Below are positions 46,457 through 55,506 of a stretch of DNA of 64,000 bases, one piece after another. Origin of the DNA: Croceivirga lutea. GTDB lineage: Bacteria > Bacteroidota > Bacteroidia > Flavobacteriales > Flavobacteriaceae. Each line of letters begins with the position of its first letter. Within the stretch, counting starts at the first letter, position 1. Both the position numbers and the translations under genes were made by a program. Location: contig NZ_JACJUK010000008.1 in the NCBI RefSeq assembly GCF_014235875.1, positions 62,001-126,000 on the forward strand, in the 5' to 3' direction. The notes under the pieces were generated by a model. It worked only from the letters and a program-made list of their open reading frames with translations. It did no database searches and was not told the DNA's origin.

Positions 46457-49400
46457 TTAGTTTACTAAGGCTTTACCAGTAATGATGTTATGTGGATGTG
46501 TTTTTAAAAGCTCTTCTGCAGTGTAAAACCCTTTTTTATCTCTTGTTTTTTCACGTACTTGTTTTACCATTTCAGCAGAAATGGGTTTAGCCCTATTACT
46601 AAAAGAGTTACGAGCATAAGTAAGTACTGCGGCTATTTCCTCATCATTCAACATACCTCCAAAAGGTGTCATGGGTACTTGCCCATCATATAACAAGTTT
46701 TGTACTTCTATGGGGCCCATAAGACCGTTTAACGTAAGTTTAATTAAGCGTTCTTCATCTTCTACCACCCATTTAGATTGTCGTAATGGTGGAAACCCTG
46801 ATGCTGTTAATCCTTCACCATTTTTTTGATGACACGTAACACAATACCCCTCCCGCTCATAAATTTCTTTACCTAGAACAAACAAATCTCGTTCTTTACC
46901 CTCTAGGTGGGTAGAAATTTCCTTTTCTTGCACCTCTAAATTTTCACCCTTAAGATGCGCTATTGCGCGTTTATAAGGAACCTTTAGCCATTTATCAAAA
47001 GGTTGCTCTCCAATCTTTTCTAAAACTTTAAGCCCTTTCTCTTTTGAAAGCCAAGAAGCTGCGACTAAAACCTCCATTCGTACTCTGGCATTTTCATCTT
47101 TTGCCATTTGTAGTAATAAGTCGCTTTGATTTTGCACTTGATGTCCTACATACCCTAAGACTTGCGTAGCAGCTGCTCGTACTCGATAATCTTCTACTTT
47201 TAATAATTTTTCAAGTAAATTTTGATTAATCATATTGGCTCCCCAAGTAACCCAAAGCGCCTCTAATAAATGGTGATTATAATCACTGTCGGAAGTATCT
47301 AACCCAGCTACCCAATCTTGAATCGCAGCCGTAACCGCGTCTGCATTTCTTCCTCGCAGTTCACGTCGCGTACGATAACGGCTACGAAATTCAGGTAATT
47401 TTAAATTATCTAGTAGGGTTTCAATTGAAGTCCCATGTATTTGAGCCGGCTCAACTAATGGCCTAGAAGGATAGGTAATTCGGTACACTCTACCATGCAC
47501 ATGATCACGCAAGGGGTCTCTAGCATTATGCTGCATATGCCCAATTAGAACATTATGCCAATCTACCAAGTAAAGAGAACCGTCTGGAGCAAATTCCATG
47601 TCAACAGGTCTAAAATTCTTATCGGTTCCTTCAATTAAGTCTTGTCTTTTTTTCAATTGATAACCGCTACCTTCATCAATAACCTGGTGTTGACGCATGC
47701 CTAAAAATCCAATGGTGTTGTTGAGTAGCATATCGCCTTGAACTTCTTCTGGAAAATGACTACTAGAAACAAATTCTAAACCTGAGGTTGGACGAACTCT
47801 ATCTTTATCAGGCACAAAAGTTGGCCCTAAATCATTAAACTGCCCATATCTATTTTTAATACTTCCGGGTCGCATCCAACGAATTTCAGTACCTGATGTT
47901 TCTAAGAAAAAAGGTTGTCCCCATTTATCAAAAGCGGTACCCCACGGATTAGGAATAGGTACTTGTGCTACGCGTTGTAATTTTTTTTGCTGAGGAGTAT
48001 AACGATAAAACCCTCCATTTGTAGCTCTTACAGTGCCATAAGGTGTTTCAACATTAGTATGTAAAAACACGCCCTCACCCATATAAATTGCTCCAGAAGG
48101 GTCTGCACAAAAAGCACTGATAACGTGGTGTGTGTCATGGTCATCAAAACCACTTAAAATAATTTTTGTTTTATCGGCTTGGTCATCACCATCAACATCT
48201 ATTAACAATTTTAAATTAGTGCCTTGAGAAACGTAAACGCCTTCTGGCGCAAGTTCAAACCCTGCAGGTATATGAAGCCCATCAGCAAAAATAGTTTGCT
48301 TATCGGCTTTATTATCTCCATTAGTATCTTCTAAAATTAATAACTTATCGTTAGGTTTAGCGTCTCCGGTACGGTAGTGTGGATAGGTTGGCATTACGGC
48401 CACCCATAGCCTACCTTTATTATCAAAAGACAATTGGCATGGATTCGCCAAATCAGGAAAATCTTCTTCTGAAGCAAACAACTCTATTTTATAACCAGGA
48501 GCTGTTTTTAGTGTGGCTAAGGCATCTTCACCATACAAATATTTAGCTTCCCCACGACCATAATCACCATTGGTGAAATTTGTCTCTACTTCTCGTAGTG
48601 GATGTGTTTTTGCGTCTGCAACGGTGAGATTCATTTTTTCTCCCTTTAAGGCTTTCCAAATAGCGGTATCGCGAATAGCAGTCATTTCACGCTTCTTCTT
48701 AATTTCGTCAGGGTAGTTTTCTGGACCAAACGGGTTGTAGCGTCTACCATACACATGTACCCCATTAGGGCTTTTGTAATCGTCTTGCCAAAACCAGTTT
48801 TTTTCTAACACCGCATTTTTAACTAACGCTGTAGTTGCCGTATCGCTATTATTTATTCCTCCAAAAATGCGGTCTACCAATAATTTAGAAAATCTTTGAT
48901 AGCCATTATCATTCAATTGAAACCCGTCTATTGTTAGTACATCACCTGTTTCGAACCATGATTTGGTTTCGTGGAAAACATCAATAAAAAACACTTGATT
49001 TTCTTTTGCTACTTCTTCAATTATTTTAGTGTATAACTCTAGGTTTTTATTCTCCTTTGTACCATCTGGTAGGTCATAGGTATCTGATAAATCTTGAAAA
49101 GCTATGGGTGACACTAAAACTAATTTAGGTGCCTTTTCACCATTGTACGTTTGCCTTAAGGTGTGCTGCACAAAATCATTTAATTCATTTCTAAAGCTTT
49201 CAGCGCCTTTTTTGCCTTCAAAAGATTCATTATAACCAAAAAAAGCTAAAATAACATCGGCTTTTAATCGAGTGAGCCATTGGTCTGGAGTTTCAAAGTG
49301 GCCTTGACTATTAGAATAGTTAGCCAATTCATCTTGGTATTGTTCAGCGCCTGGAAATGCCCATGGTGTAAATCTACCAGAATGTGGTCGAAAACCTGGA

Positions 49401-49630
49401 GTATCCCCTCCGTCGCACATGTTTCTAATAAACAATTGCTTCTCAGGATTTCTTAGTTGCATTTCGGTTTCAAAATAGCCAAAATTCATCATACGCGAAC
49501 AAAGGTTATTACCAATGAGCATAATACGTTCATCTTTTTTAAGCGATAGATTTAAACTGTAATCTTGATTCTTACATCCAAAAAAAAGGATGATAACAAG
49601 CAAGTAAAGTAGCGGCTTGTTTACTATCAT
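46457..49630 (-). CDS. PVC-type heme-binding protein with SGNH, propeller and cytochrome c domains
   Basis: 1057-residue lipoprotein (signal MIVNKPLLYLLVIILFFGCKN). Residues about 35-260 form an SGNH/GDSL-like hydrolase (IMLIGNNLCSRMMNFG, VILAFFGYNESFEG). About 370-720 is the PVC-type beta-propeller (FDNKGRLWVAVMPTYPHY, VDMEFAPDGSLYLVDWHN), followed by HEAT-like helices and a C-terminal cytochrome c domain with CVTCH at 930-934 and a likely axial Met in VPMTPFGGML. Such proteins are thought to oxidise sugars in the periplasm with electrons passed to heme, but this is not proven. It is preceded by a terminator from the gene upstream, so it has its own promoter. Confidence 0.9.
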   Translation of the reverse strand: MIVNKPLLYLLVIILFFGCKNQDYSLNLSLKKDERIMLIGNNLCSRMMNFGYFETEMQLRNPEKQLFIRNMCDGGDTPGFRPHSGRFTPWAFPGAEQYQDELANYSNSQGHFETPDQWLTRLKADVILAFFGYNESFEGKKGAESFRNELNDFVQHTLRQTYNGEKAPKLVLVSPIAFQDLSDTYDLPDGTKENKNLELYTKIIEEVAKENQVFFIDVFHETKSWFETGDVLTIDGFQLNDNGYQRFSKLLVDRIFGGINNSDTATTALVKNAVLEKNWFWQDDYKSPNGVHVYGRRYNPFGPENYPDEIKKKREMTAIRDTAIWKALKGEKMNLTVADAKTHPLREVETNFTNGDYGRGEAKYLYGEDALATLKTAPGYKIELFASEEDFPDLANPCQLSFDNKGRLWVAVMPTYPHYRTGDAKPNDKLLILEDTNGDNKADKQTIFADGLHIPAGFELAPEGVYVSQGTNLKLLIDVDGDDQADKTKIILSGFDDHDTHHVISAFCADPSGAIYMGEGVFLHTNVETPYGTVRATNGGFYRYTPQQKKLQRVAQVPIPNPWGTAFDKWGQPFFLETSGTEIRWMRPGSIKNRYGQFNDLGPTFVPDKDRVRPTSGLEFVSSSHFPEEVQGDMLLNNTIGFLGMRQHQVIDEGSGYQLKKRQDLIEGTDKNFRPVDMEFAPDGSLYLVDWHNVLIGHMQHNARDPLRDHVHGRVYRITYPSRPLVEPAQIHGTSIETLLDNLKLPEFRSRYRTRRELRGRNADAVTAAIQDWVAGLDTSDSDYNHHLLEALWVTWGANMINQNLLEKLLKVEDYRVRAAATQVLGYVGHQVQNQSDLLLQMAKDENARVRMEVLVAASWLSKEKGLKVLEKIGEQPFDKWLKVPYKRAIAHLKGENLEVQEKEISTHLEGKERDLFVLGKEIYEREGYCVTCHQKNGEGLTASGFPPLRQSKWVVEDEERLIKLTLNGLMGPIEVQNLLYDGQVPMTPFGGMLNDEEIAAVLTYARNSFSNRAKPISAEMVKQVREKTRDKKGFYTAEELLKTHPHNIITGKALVN

Positions 49631-49680
49631 GTTGGTTGTTTAGTTGTTTTATGCAGTGTTCTTAAAAATAGCAAAAAAAA

Positions 49681-49698
49681 ATCCCGCCGTAGCGGGAT
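49681..49698 (-). terminator. Intrinsic terminator of the isomerase-like gene
   Basis: Perfect 7-bp stem ATCCCGC-CGTA-GCGGGAT, followed on the minus strand by a run of nine T. It ends the transcript of the upstream sugar-isomerase-like gene 25 bases beyond its stop. Confidence 0.88.
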
Positions 49699-49722
49699 TC
49701 AACATATTCTACTTGATATTGT

Positions 49723-50643
49723 TTAATCGAAACCGAATTTCTTTAATCCTTCTCTACTAATTTTAATTGCTTCTAAAGGCGATAAACCATCAAAGGTTTG
49801 GTCTTGCTCAACGCAGTAGAATTCCATTCCCGATTTCTCTTTTTGGGCTAAAATTTTACCAAAATCAATATTACCTTGGCCTACAGCTGCAAATCTACCT
49901 TGGTCATCCATATCTTTTACATGCCATCCTTTAAAACGCCCAGGATATTTATCAAAATAAGCTAAAGGATCAGCTTCAGCGGCAGTTACCCAATATAAAT
50001 CCATTTGAAAGTTTACAAATTCAGGATTCACATTTTCCAACAAATAATCTATGGGTACTACCCCGTCTTCATTAGCTTTAAATTCAAAATCATGGTTATG
50101 ATACAGTAATTGAAGGCCCGCAGCATTACATTTTTCACCAAGGGTGTTTAGAATAGCTGTCAATTCTTGTACAGTACCTTTCATACCCAAGGTTTTGGTC
50201 TCACGGTCAAAAGTGAACATACCCATTGGTGGTACAGGCACAACAAAATAGGTAAAACCAGCTGCCTTAACATCAGCTATCATCTCATCTGCATTATCGA
50301 GGGTTACACTACCTTGATGAGTACTTAAAGGTGTTAAACCCATGCCCTCTAATTTTGATTTAAAAGCCTCTGGTTCCATACCATAAAACTTACCATCATC
50401 ATAACCTGCGGCTTCTACATAAGCATACCCGGCATCAACTACAGCTTCTAAAGTTGCATCAACATTGTTACCCATATCATCGCGCAGGGTATATAGCGCT
50501 AAGCCTCCAAATTTTTTAGCCATTACTTCTTTAGTTTCAGATTCAAGGGATTCTGCGGTTTCTTTTGCTTTTTCTTTACAGGAAAATACAATGATTAAAG
50601 CACATATTGTTAAAGATGTACGCATTAATTTATTGGTCTTCAT
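49723..50643 (-). CDS. Sugar-phosphate isomerase/epimerase-like TIM-barrel lipoprotein
   Basis: 306 residues, signal ending at FSCKE. The xylose-isomerase-like TIM barrel is seen in GGLALYTLRDDMGNNVDATL, LYHNHDFEFK, MDLYWVTAAEADPL and GWHVKDMDDQG; the Glu, Asp and His residues expected to bind a metal are present. The lipoprotein signal places it in the periplasm, so it would act on free sugars or derivatives and not on cytosolic sugar phosphates. It shares the neighbourhood with ThuA and PVC-type proteins, a recurrent grouping, but has its own terminator. Confidence 0.9.
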   Translation of the reverse strand: MKTNKLMRTSLTICALIIVFSCKEKAKETAESLESETKEVMAKKFGGLALYTLRDDMGNNVDATLEAVVDAGYAYVEAAGYDDGKFYGMEPEAFKSKLEGMGLTPLSTHQGSVTLDNADEMIADVKAAGFTYFVVPVPPMGMFTFDRETKTLGMKGTVQELTAILNTLGEKCNAAGLQLLYHNHDFEFKANEDGVVPIDYLLENVNPEFVNFQMDLYWVTAAEADPLAYFDKYPGRFKGWHVKDMDDQGRFAAVGQGNIDFGKILAQKEKSGMEFYCVEQDQTFDGLSPLEAIKISREGLKKFGFD

Positions 50644-50954
50644 ATAATTAAATTTAGTTTTGCGTTAGTTTATTATTTTAACAAATCTAGCATTAATACT
50701 TAACTAGCATTTGTTACCACATAAAGCATTGTAATAAAAGTTAAATTTAGAAAACTATCATCCATTGCTATTGTCTCTATTTGAGACTTTAAAATTAAAG
50801 TAAGTTAAATTTATTCAACAAATTTTAATTTTTAAAGCCATTTACTGCGACAATGAAATTTTTTTAACCAAAAAAATAACATACTTTCATTACACCACAT
50901 TAGGAGTATTTACAACCTTTATATTCTAATTAATTAGAAAAAACTGAATAACCA
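50644..50954. other. Divergent promoter region, otherwise empty
   Basis: 311 AT-rich bases between the isomerase-like gene and the sulfatase. Apart from the -7 box of the isomerase-like gene I see no open reading frame, repeat or hairpin. The sulfatase promoter must be here but no clean TAnnTTTG is visible on the plus strand. Confidence 0.55.
50682..50689 (-). promoter_or_regulatory. Candidate -7 box of the isomerase-like gene
   Basis: TAGATTTG on the minus strand, matching TAnnTTTG, 38 bases before the start codon. The -33 element is not obvious. Confidence 0.45.
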
Positions 50955-52658
50955 ATGAAACTATTTCCAGTATACATTTTATTGGCTTTGCTGTTAGGAT
51001 TTTGTAGTGAGTCAAAGAAAAAAGACTTAGAAAAGAAAAACGGCACCACTGAAAAGCCTAACATAGTTTTTATAATGTCTGATGACCATGCCTACCAAGC
51101 CATCTCTGCCTATAATAATAACTTAATAGAGACACCTAATATTGACCGTATTGCTAAAATGGGTATGCTATTTACCAATGCTAGTGTAACCAATTCAATT
51201 TGTGCGCCCTCTAGGGCAACTATACTTACAGGCAAACACTCTCATTTAAACGGTAAAATTGATAATGTCTCACCTTTTGATACTACCAATGTAACTTTTC
51301 CTCAATTACTACAGAAAGCGGGTTACCAAACAGCCATGTTTGGTAAACTACATTTTGGTAATAACCCAAAGGGTTTTGACCAATTTAAAATTCTACCGGG
51401 ACAAGGTTCTTATTATAATCCCGACTTCATCACTAAAAATGAAGGAGAAATTCAAGTTCAGGGTTACGTAACTGATATTATTACAGACATGACGCTAGAG
51501 TGGTTGAAGAAAGAACGAGTTGAAGAAAAACCATTTATGTTAATGTATTTGCATAAAGCGCCTCACCGTTCTTGGTATATGGCAGAAAGGCATATGCAAG
51601 AATTTACAAATAAAACCTTTGAGGAACCAGAAACGTTGTTTGATGATTATGAAGGTATGCCCGCAGCCAAAGTTGCTGAAATGAGAATTAATGGTGATAT
51701 GGGTTGGGCGGCAGACTCTAAATTGTATCCAGATGTAATGGATAAATTAGGTTTAAAAGAACAAATAGGATTTGACAAAAGAAGATTTAGCAATAGTTAT
51801 GAAAGATTAGATTCCACGCAAAAAGCCAATTTTGATGCCGCATATAGACCTGTAGCAGAAAAGTTTATAAATGACTTTTCTAACATGACTGAAAAAGAAA
51901 TTGCACAATGGCGATATCAACGATACATGCAAGATTATTTGGGTACCATAAAGTCTGTTGATGAAAATGTAGGTCGCGTATTGGATTATCTTGAGGCCAA
52001 TAATCTTATAGAAAATACAATTATTGTGTATACATCTGACCAAGGTTTCTATTTGGGTGAACATGGTTGGTTTGACAAGCGCTTTGTATATGATGAAAGT
52101 TTTAAAACCCCCTTATTAGTTTCTTGGCCAAATAGAATTCAGCCAGGTAGTGTTTCTGATGAATTAGTTCAAAATTTAGATTTTGCGCAAACATTTCTTG
52201 AAGCTGCTAAAGTTGAACAACCAGAAGATATGCAAGGCAAAAGCATGCTACCAGTACTTACCAATGATTTGGAAAATTGGAATAGAGAAGCGGTATACTA
52301 TCATTATTATGAGCATCCTTCAGAGCACAATGTAAATAGACATTATGCAGTGGTTACTAAAGACTACAAACTAATTCATTACTATTTTGATTTGGATTAT
52401 TGGGAATTGATAGACCGAAAAAAAGACCCCTTAGAACAACATAATTATTACGATGACCCTGCCTATGCTACTGTAAAAGAAGCACTACATCAGAAACTAA
52501 ACCAATTGCGCGAAGAATACGGAGATAGTAACGCCTTAAGTCAACAATATATAGATGATTTTATGCCATTAGCCAAAGAAGGTAAAGTATGGGGGGTAGA
52601 AGACCACATTTTAGAACCTATTGTTGAAAAATGGGAAAACATGAAACAAAAACAATAG
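50955..52658 (+). CDS. Type I sulfatase (formylglycine-dependent)
   Basis: 567 residues. The signal MKLFPVYILLALLLGFCSES looks like a lipoprotein signal with Cys17. The sulfatase domain starts KPNIVFIMSDDH (metal-binding Asp pair) and has the modification motif CAPSR at 83-87, with Cys83 to be converted to formylglycine, followed by ATILTGKH. Further sulfatase motifs are GYQTAMFGKLHFG, HKAPHRSW and YTSDQGFYLGEHGWFDKRF. It hydrolyses sulfate esters, probably of an algal polysaccharide (inference). The next gene, 31 bases on, encodes a formylglycine-generating enzyme. Confidence 0.93.
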   Translation: MKLFPVYILLALLLGFCSESKKKDLEKKNGTTEKPNIVFIMSDDHAYQAISAYNNNLIETPNIDRIAKMGMLFTNASVTNSICAPSRATILTGKHSHLNGKIDNVSPFDTTNVTFPQLLQKAGYQTAMFGKLHFGNNPKGFDQFKILPGQGSYYNPDFITKNEGEIQVQGYVTDIITDMTLEWLKKERVEEKPFMLMYLHKAPHRSWYMAERHMQEFTNKTFEEPETLFDDYEGMPAAKVAEMRINGDMGWAADSKLYPDVMDKLGLKEQIGFDKRRFSNSYERLDSTQKANFDAAYRPVAEKFINDFSNMTEKEIAQWRYQRYMQDYLGTIKSVDENVGRVLDYLEANNLIENTIIVYTSDQGFYLGEHGWFDKRFVYDESFKTPLLVSWPNRIQPGSVSDELVQNLDFAQTFLEAAKVEQPEDMQGKSMLPVLTNDLENWNREAVYYHYYEHPSEHNVNRHYAVVTKDYKLIHYYFDLDYWELIDRKKDPLEQHNYYDDPAYATVKEALHQKLNQLREEYGDSNALSQQYIDDFMPLAKEGKVWGVEDHILEPIVEKWENMKQKQ

Positions 52659-52689
52659 AAAGTTATTTCTTTATACCCAAATTATTTAC

Positions 52690-53805
52690 ATGAGTAAATC
52701 ACTTTGCTATTTACTAGCTATTTTTTTAGGCGTACTTATAGTATCCTGTAAAAACTCAACAGCTCAAAAAGAACAAACACAAAAATTAAAAAAGGAAAAA
52801 GTAGAACCTGTTTTAGAATTAAAAAGCAAACAACCAAAGGAAACTATTCCAGAAAACATGGTTTGGATACCCGGTGGAACTTTTATGCAAGGAGCTACTT
52901 CCACAGATAAAATGGCAATGGCCCATGAAAAACCGTCACATAAGGTGACTGTTGACGGTTTTTTTATGGACAAACATGAAGTTACCAATGCTCAGTTCTC
53001 AAAATTTATTGAAGCCACAGGTTATGTTACCGTAGCAGAACGCAAAATAGATTGGGAAGAAATGAAGAATCAGTTGCCAGCTGGTACACCAAAACCTCAT
53101 GATAGCATTTTACAGCCTGGCTCATTGGTTTTCAAGAAAACAAAATCTAGCGTTCCAAATTTATATGATTACTCTCAATGGTGGGAATGGAAAATAGGCG
53201 CTAACTGGAAACATCCGAACGGACCCACTTCTAACATAGAAGGTAAAGAAAATTATCCTGTAGTTCATATTGCTTTTGAAGATGCAATGGCATATTGTAA
53301 ATGGGCCAACAGAAGACTTCCAACTGAAGCCGAATGGGAATTTGCTGCTCGAGGAGGAAAAGCAGAAGCAATTTTCTTTTGGGGTGATGAAACAAATCAA
53401 CTGAGATATTACGCTAACACTTGGGAAGGTGAGTTTCCTGTAAATAATAGTAAAGCTGACGGATATGAACGTAGGGCACCAGTGATGCAATACCCAAAAA
53501 ATGATTTTGGCCTTTTTGATATAGCGGGTAATGTATGGGAATGGACAAGTGATTGGTATAATGCTAATTATTATAGTGAAATTGCAAATCAGCATTCTAA
53601 CAATCCATCTGGAGCAAAGGAACCTTTCACACCTAATAATCCGTATGCAAAAGAGCGTGTTATCAAAGGAGGCTCTTTTTTATGCAGTGCCAGTTATTGT
53701 GCCAGTTATCGCATTTCTGCTCGTATGGCTACTAGTCCAGATTCAGGTATGGAGCATTTGGGATTTAGAACAGTTGCCACAGAAGAAATGCTGGTAAATA
53801 AATAA
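52690..53805 (+). CDS. Formylglycine-generating enzyme, lipoprotein form
   Basis: 371 residues. An SPII signal (LLAIFLGVLIVSCKN) precedes an FGE-sulfatase/SUMF1 domain: WIPGGTFMQGA, FFMDKHEVTNAQFSKFIEAT, RRLPTEAEWEFAARGG, DIAGNVWEWTSDWY. The C-terminal GGSFLCSASYCASYRISARM contains Cys332 and Cys337 with the C-x4-C spacing of the catalytic pair of human FGE (Cys336/341), so it is expected to be active and not a GldJ/GldK-type structural paralogue. It probably matures the adjacent sulfatase. Its exported location is notable because maturation is usually cytosolic in bacteria. Confidence 0.9.
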   Translation: MSKSLCYLLAIFLGVLIVSCKNSTAQKEQTQKLKKEKVEPVLELKSKQPKETIPENMVWIPGGTFMQGATSTDKMAMAHEKPSHKVTVDGFFMDKHEVTNAQFSKFIEATGYVTVAERKIDWEEMKNQLPAGTPKPHDSILQPGSLVFKKTKSSVPNLYDYSQWWEWKIGANWKHPNGPTSNIEGKENYPVVHIAFEDAMAYCKWANRRLPTEAEWEFAARGGKAEAIFFWGDETNQLRYYANTWEGEFPVNNSKADGYERRAPVMQYPKNDFGLFDIAGNVWEWTSDWYNANYYSEIANQHSNNPSGAKEPFTPNNPYAKERVIKGGSFLCSASYCASYRISARMATSPDSGMEHLGFRTVATEEMLVNK

Positions 53806-53809
53806 AAAA

Positions 53810-53827
53810 GGCCACATAAATGTGGCC
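53810..53827 (-). terminator. Terminator between the FGE gene and the SSS symporter
   Basis: GGCCACA-TAAA-TGTGGCC hairpin between convergent genes. The T-rich run follows it on the minus strand, so it mainly ends the arabinose operon. It may also act weakly on the plus strand. Confidence 0.75.
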
Positions 53828-53850
53828 AAAAATCTATATTATTTTCAGTT

Positions 53851-55470
53851 CTATTTTCCATTAAAGAATAGCATAATACCTGCGACAATAACAAGAATAA
53901 TGATGGAAAGAACCACATCAAAAATACCGTAACTTCCTTTATTTTTTGATTTAGCTTCATCAGTTAACGTACCAAATGTTAAGTTGATAACTTTCTCCTT
54001 GGAGGGTGCTGCGGTTACTAAGCTAATGCCTACAGCCAAAATTACACATCCTAAGAAAAACCAAGCACCAAAAGTTAGATAGTTCATATCAGCCATCTTA
54101 TAGAAAAAGCCATCTACATTCATAGATTCCTTTGCTAATTCTAATCCTAATCTTAAGAAACCTACAAACAACCCAAGCACTAAAGTTACTAGGGCTCCAA
54201 TACCATTAATTCGTTTATAAAATATTCCTAATAAGAAAACCGCTGCAATTGGAGGAGCCACATACGTTTGAACTTTTTGTAAATATTCATATAAAACACC
54301 TGAAATATTTGCCATAATAGGTATCCAAATAATACCAATTATCACAGTAATTATTGTTGCTATTTGACCTGTGCGAACAAGTTTTTTTTCTGGTGTATTT
54401 GGTCTGAGTTTTTTATAAATGTCAACCGTAAATAAGGTAGAGCAAGAATTAAATACTGAAGCTAGTGAACTCATTAAAGCTGCCAATAAACCAGCAGCTA
54501 CAAGACCTCGAAGACCAGAAGGCAATAAATTACTCATTAAAACTGGGAAAGCTTCATCCGGTGAATTCCAATGTAGCTCACCTTTCATTTTAAGGGTTAA
54601 TGCAATAATACCCGGAATCAGAAACAAGAATACCGGTAGTAATTTTAATAACGCTCCAAAAATAGTTCCTCTTCTACCCTCTTTAATGTTTTTTGCCGTA
54701 AGCGCACGTTGTACAATATATTGGTCAGTACACCAGTACCAAATACCTACAATAGTACTAGAAATCAATAAAGACGGCCATGGAAAATCGGGGTCGGTAG
54801 CGGGCCTCCACATATTTAAATATTCTGGACCTACAGTAGCCTTTATTTCTGACCAGCCACCTACGTGATTATAACCTATTATTGTTAGCGCAGCTGCTCC
54901 AATTACAAGTACTATTGCTTGAAGTGTTTCAGTATAAACAACAGCTCGCATACCGCCAAGAACCGTATACAAACCTGTTAATACCACCGTGGCAATTGCT
55001 CCAGTCCAAAAATCGATTCCTAATAATGCTGAAACCACTACACCACCAGCGTAAATAGTTACCGAAATTTTAGTTAACACATAAGCGATTATCGAAAACA
55101 CGGACAACACCCAACGCGAACGTGCATCAAAACGTTTCTCTAAAAACTCCGGCATGGTGAATACTCCACTTCTAGCATAGAATGGCAAGAACACCCAGCC
55201 TAACATTAGTACCAACCACGCATGGATTTCGTAAATGAGCATGGGTAATTTATCACCCGCACCGGCTCCAGCTAATCCAACCACATGTTCAGAACCAATA
55301 TTAGAGGCAAAAATTGACGCACCCACCACAAACCATCCAACATTACGGCCAGCTAAAAAATAGTCTTCGGTATTGCTTTTTTTCTTTTTGATAATCCATA
55401 CTGCGATACCAACTAGTACGGTAAAATAGACTGCAATAAATATCCAGTCTAAAGAGTCTAAGGTTTTCAT
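53851..55470 (-). CDS. Sodium/solute symporter (SSS family), probable sugar importer
   Basis: 539 residues with about 14 membrane helices. The start SLDWIFIAVYFTVLVGIAVW, the motif NTEDYFLAGRNVGWFVVGAS and GSEHVVGLAGAGA are typical of SGLT-like SSS transporters. Several Bacteroidetes members carry monosaccharides with sodium. It is the last gene of the arabinose operon, 36 bases after the mutarotase gene, and the only sugar permease in the window. L-arabinose uptake is the natural assignment by context; specificity is unproven. Confidence 0.9.
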   Translation of the reverse strand: MKTLDSLDWIFIAVYFTVLVGIAVWIIKKKKSNTEDYFLAGRNVGWFVVGASIFASNIGSEHVVGLAGAGAGDKLPMLIYEIHAWLVLMLGWVFLPFYARSGVFTMPEFLEKRFDARSRWVLSVFSIIAYVLTKISVTIYAGGVVVSALLGIDFWTGAIATVVLTGLYTVLGGMRAVVYTETLQAIVLVIGAAALTIIGYNHVGGWSEIKATVGPEYLNMWRPATDPDFPWPSLLISSTIVGIWYWCTDQYIVQRALTAKNIKEGRRGTIFGALLKLLPVFLFLIPGIIALTLKMKGELHWNSPDEAFPVLMSNLLPSGLRGLVAAGLLAALMSSLASVFNSCSTLFTVDIYKKLRPNTPEKKLVRTGQIATIITVIIGIIWIPIMANISGVLYEYLQKVQTYVAPPIAAVFLLGIFYKRINGIGALVTLVLGLFVGFLRLGLELAKESMNVDGFFYKMADMNYLTFGAWFFLGCVILAVGISLVTAAPSKEKVINLTFGTLTDEAKSKNKGSYGIFDVVLSIIILVIVAGIMLFFNGK

Positions 55471-55506
55471 TTTTGGTTGGTTGTTTGGTTAAATTCAGTT
55501 TTTAAT

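Noticed and set aside
53161-53595. 144-codon open frame on the minus strand
   Set aside because: It lies entirely inside the FGE gene on the opposite strand, encodes a composition unlike a real protein, and the plus-strand gene is clear.
54419-54868. 149-codon open frame on the plus strand
   Set aside because: Antisense to the SSS symporter with low-complexity content. It is a shadow of the symporter codons.
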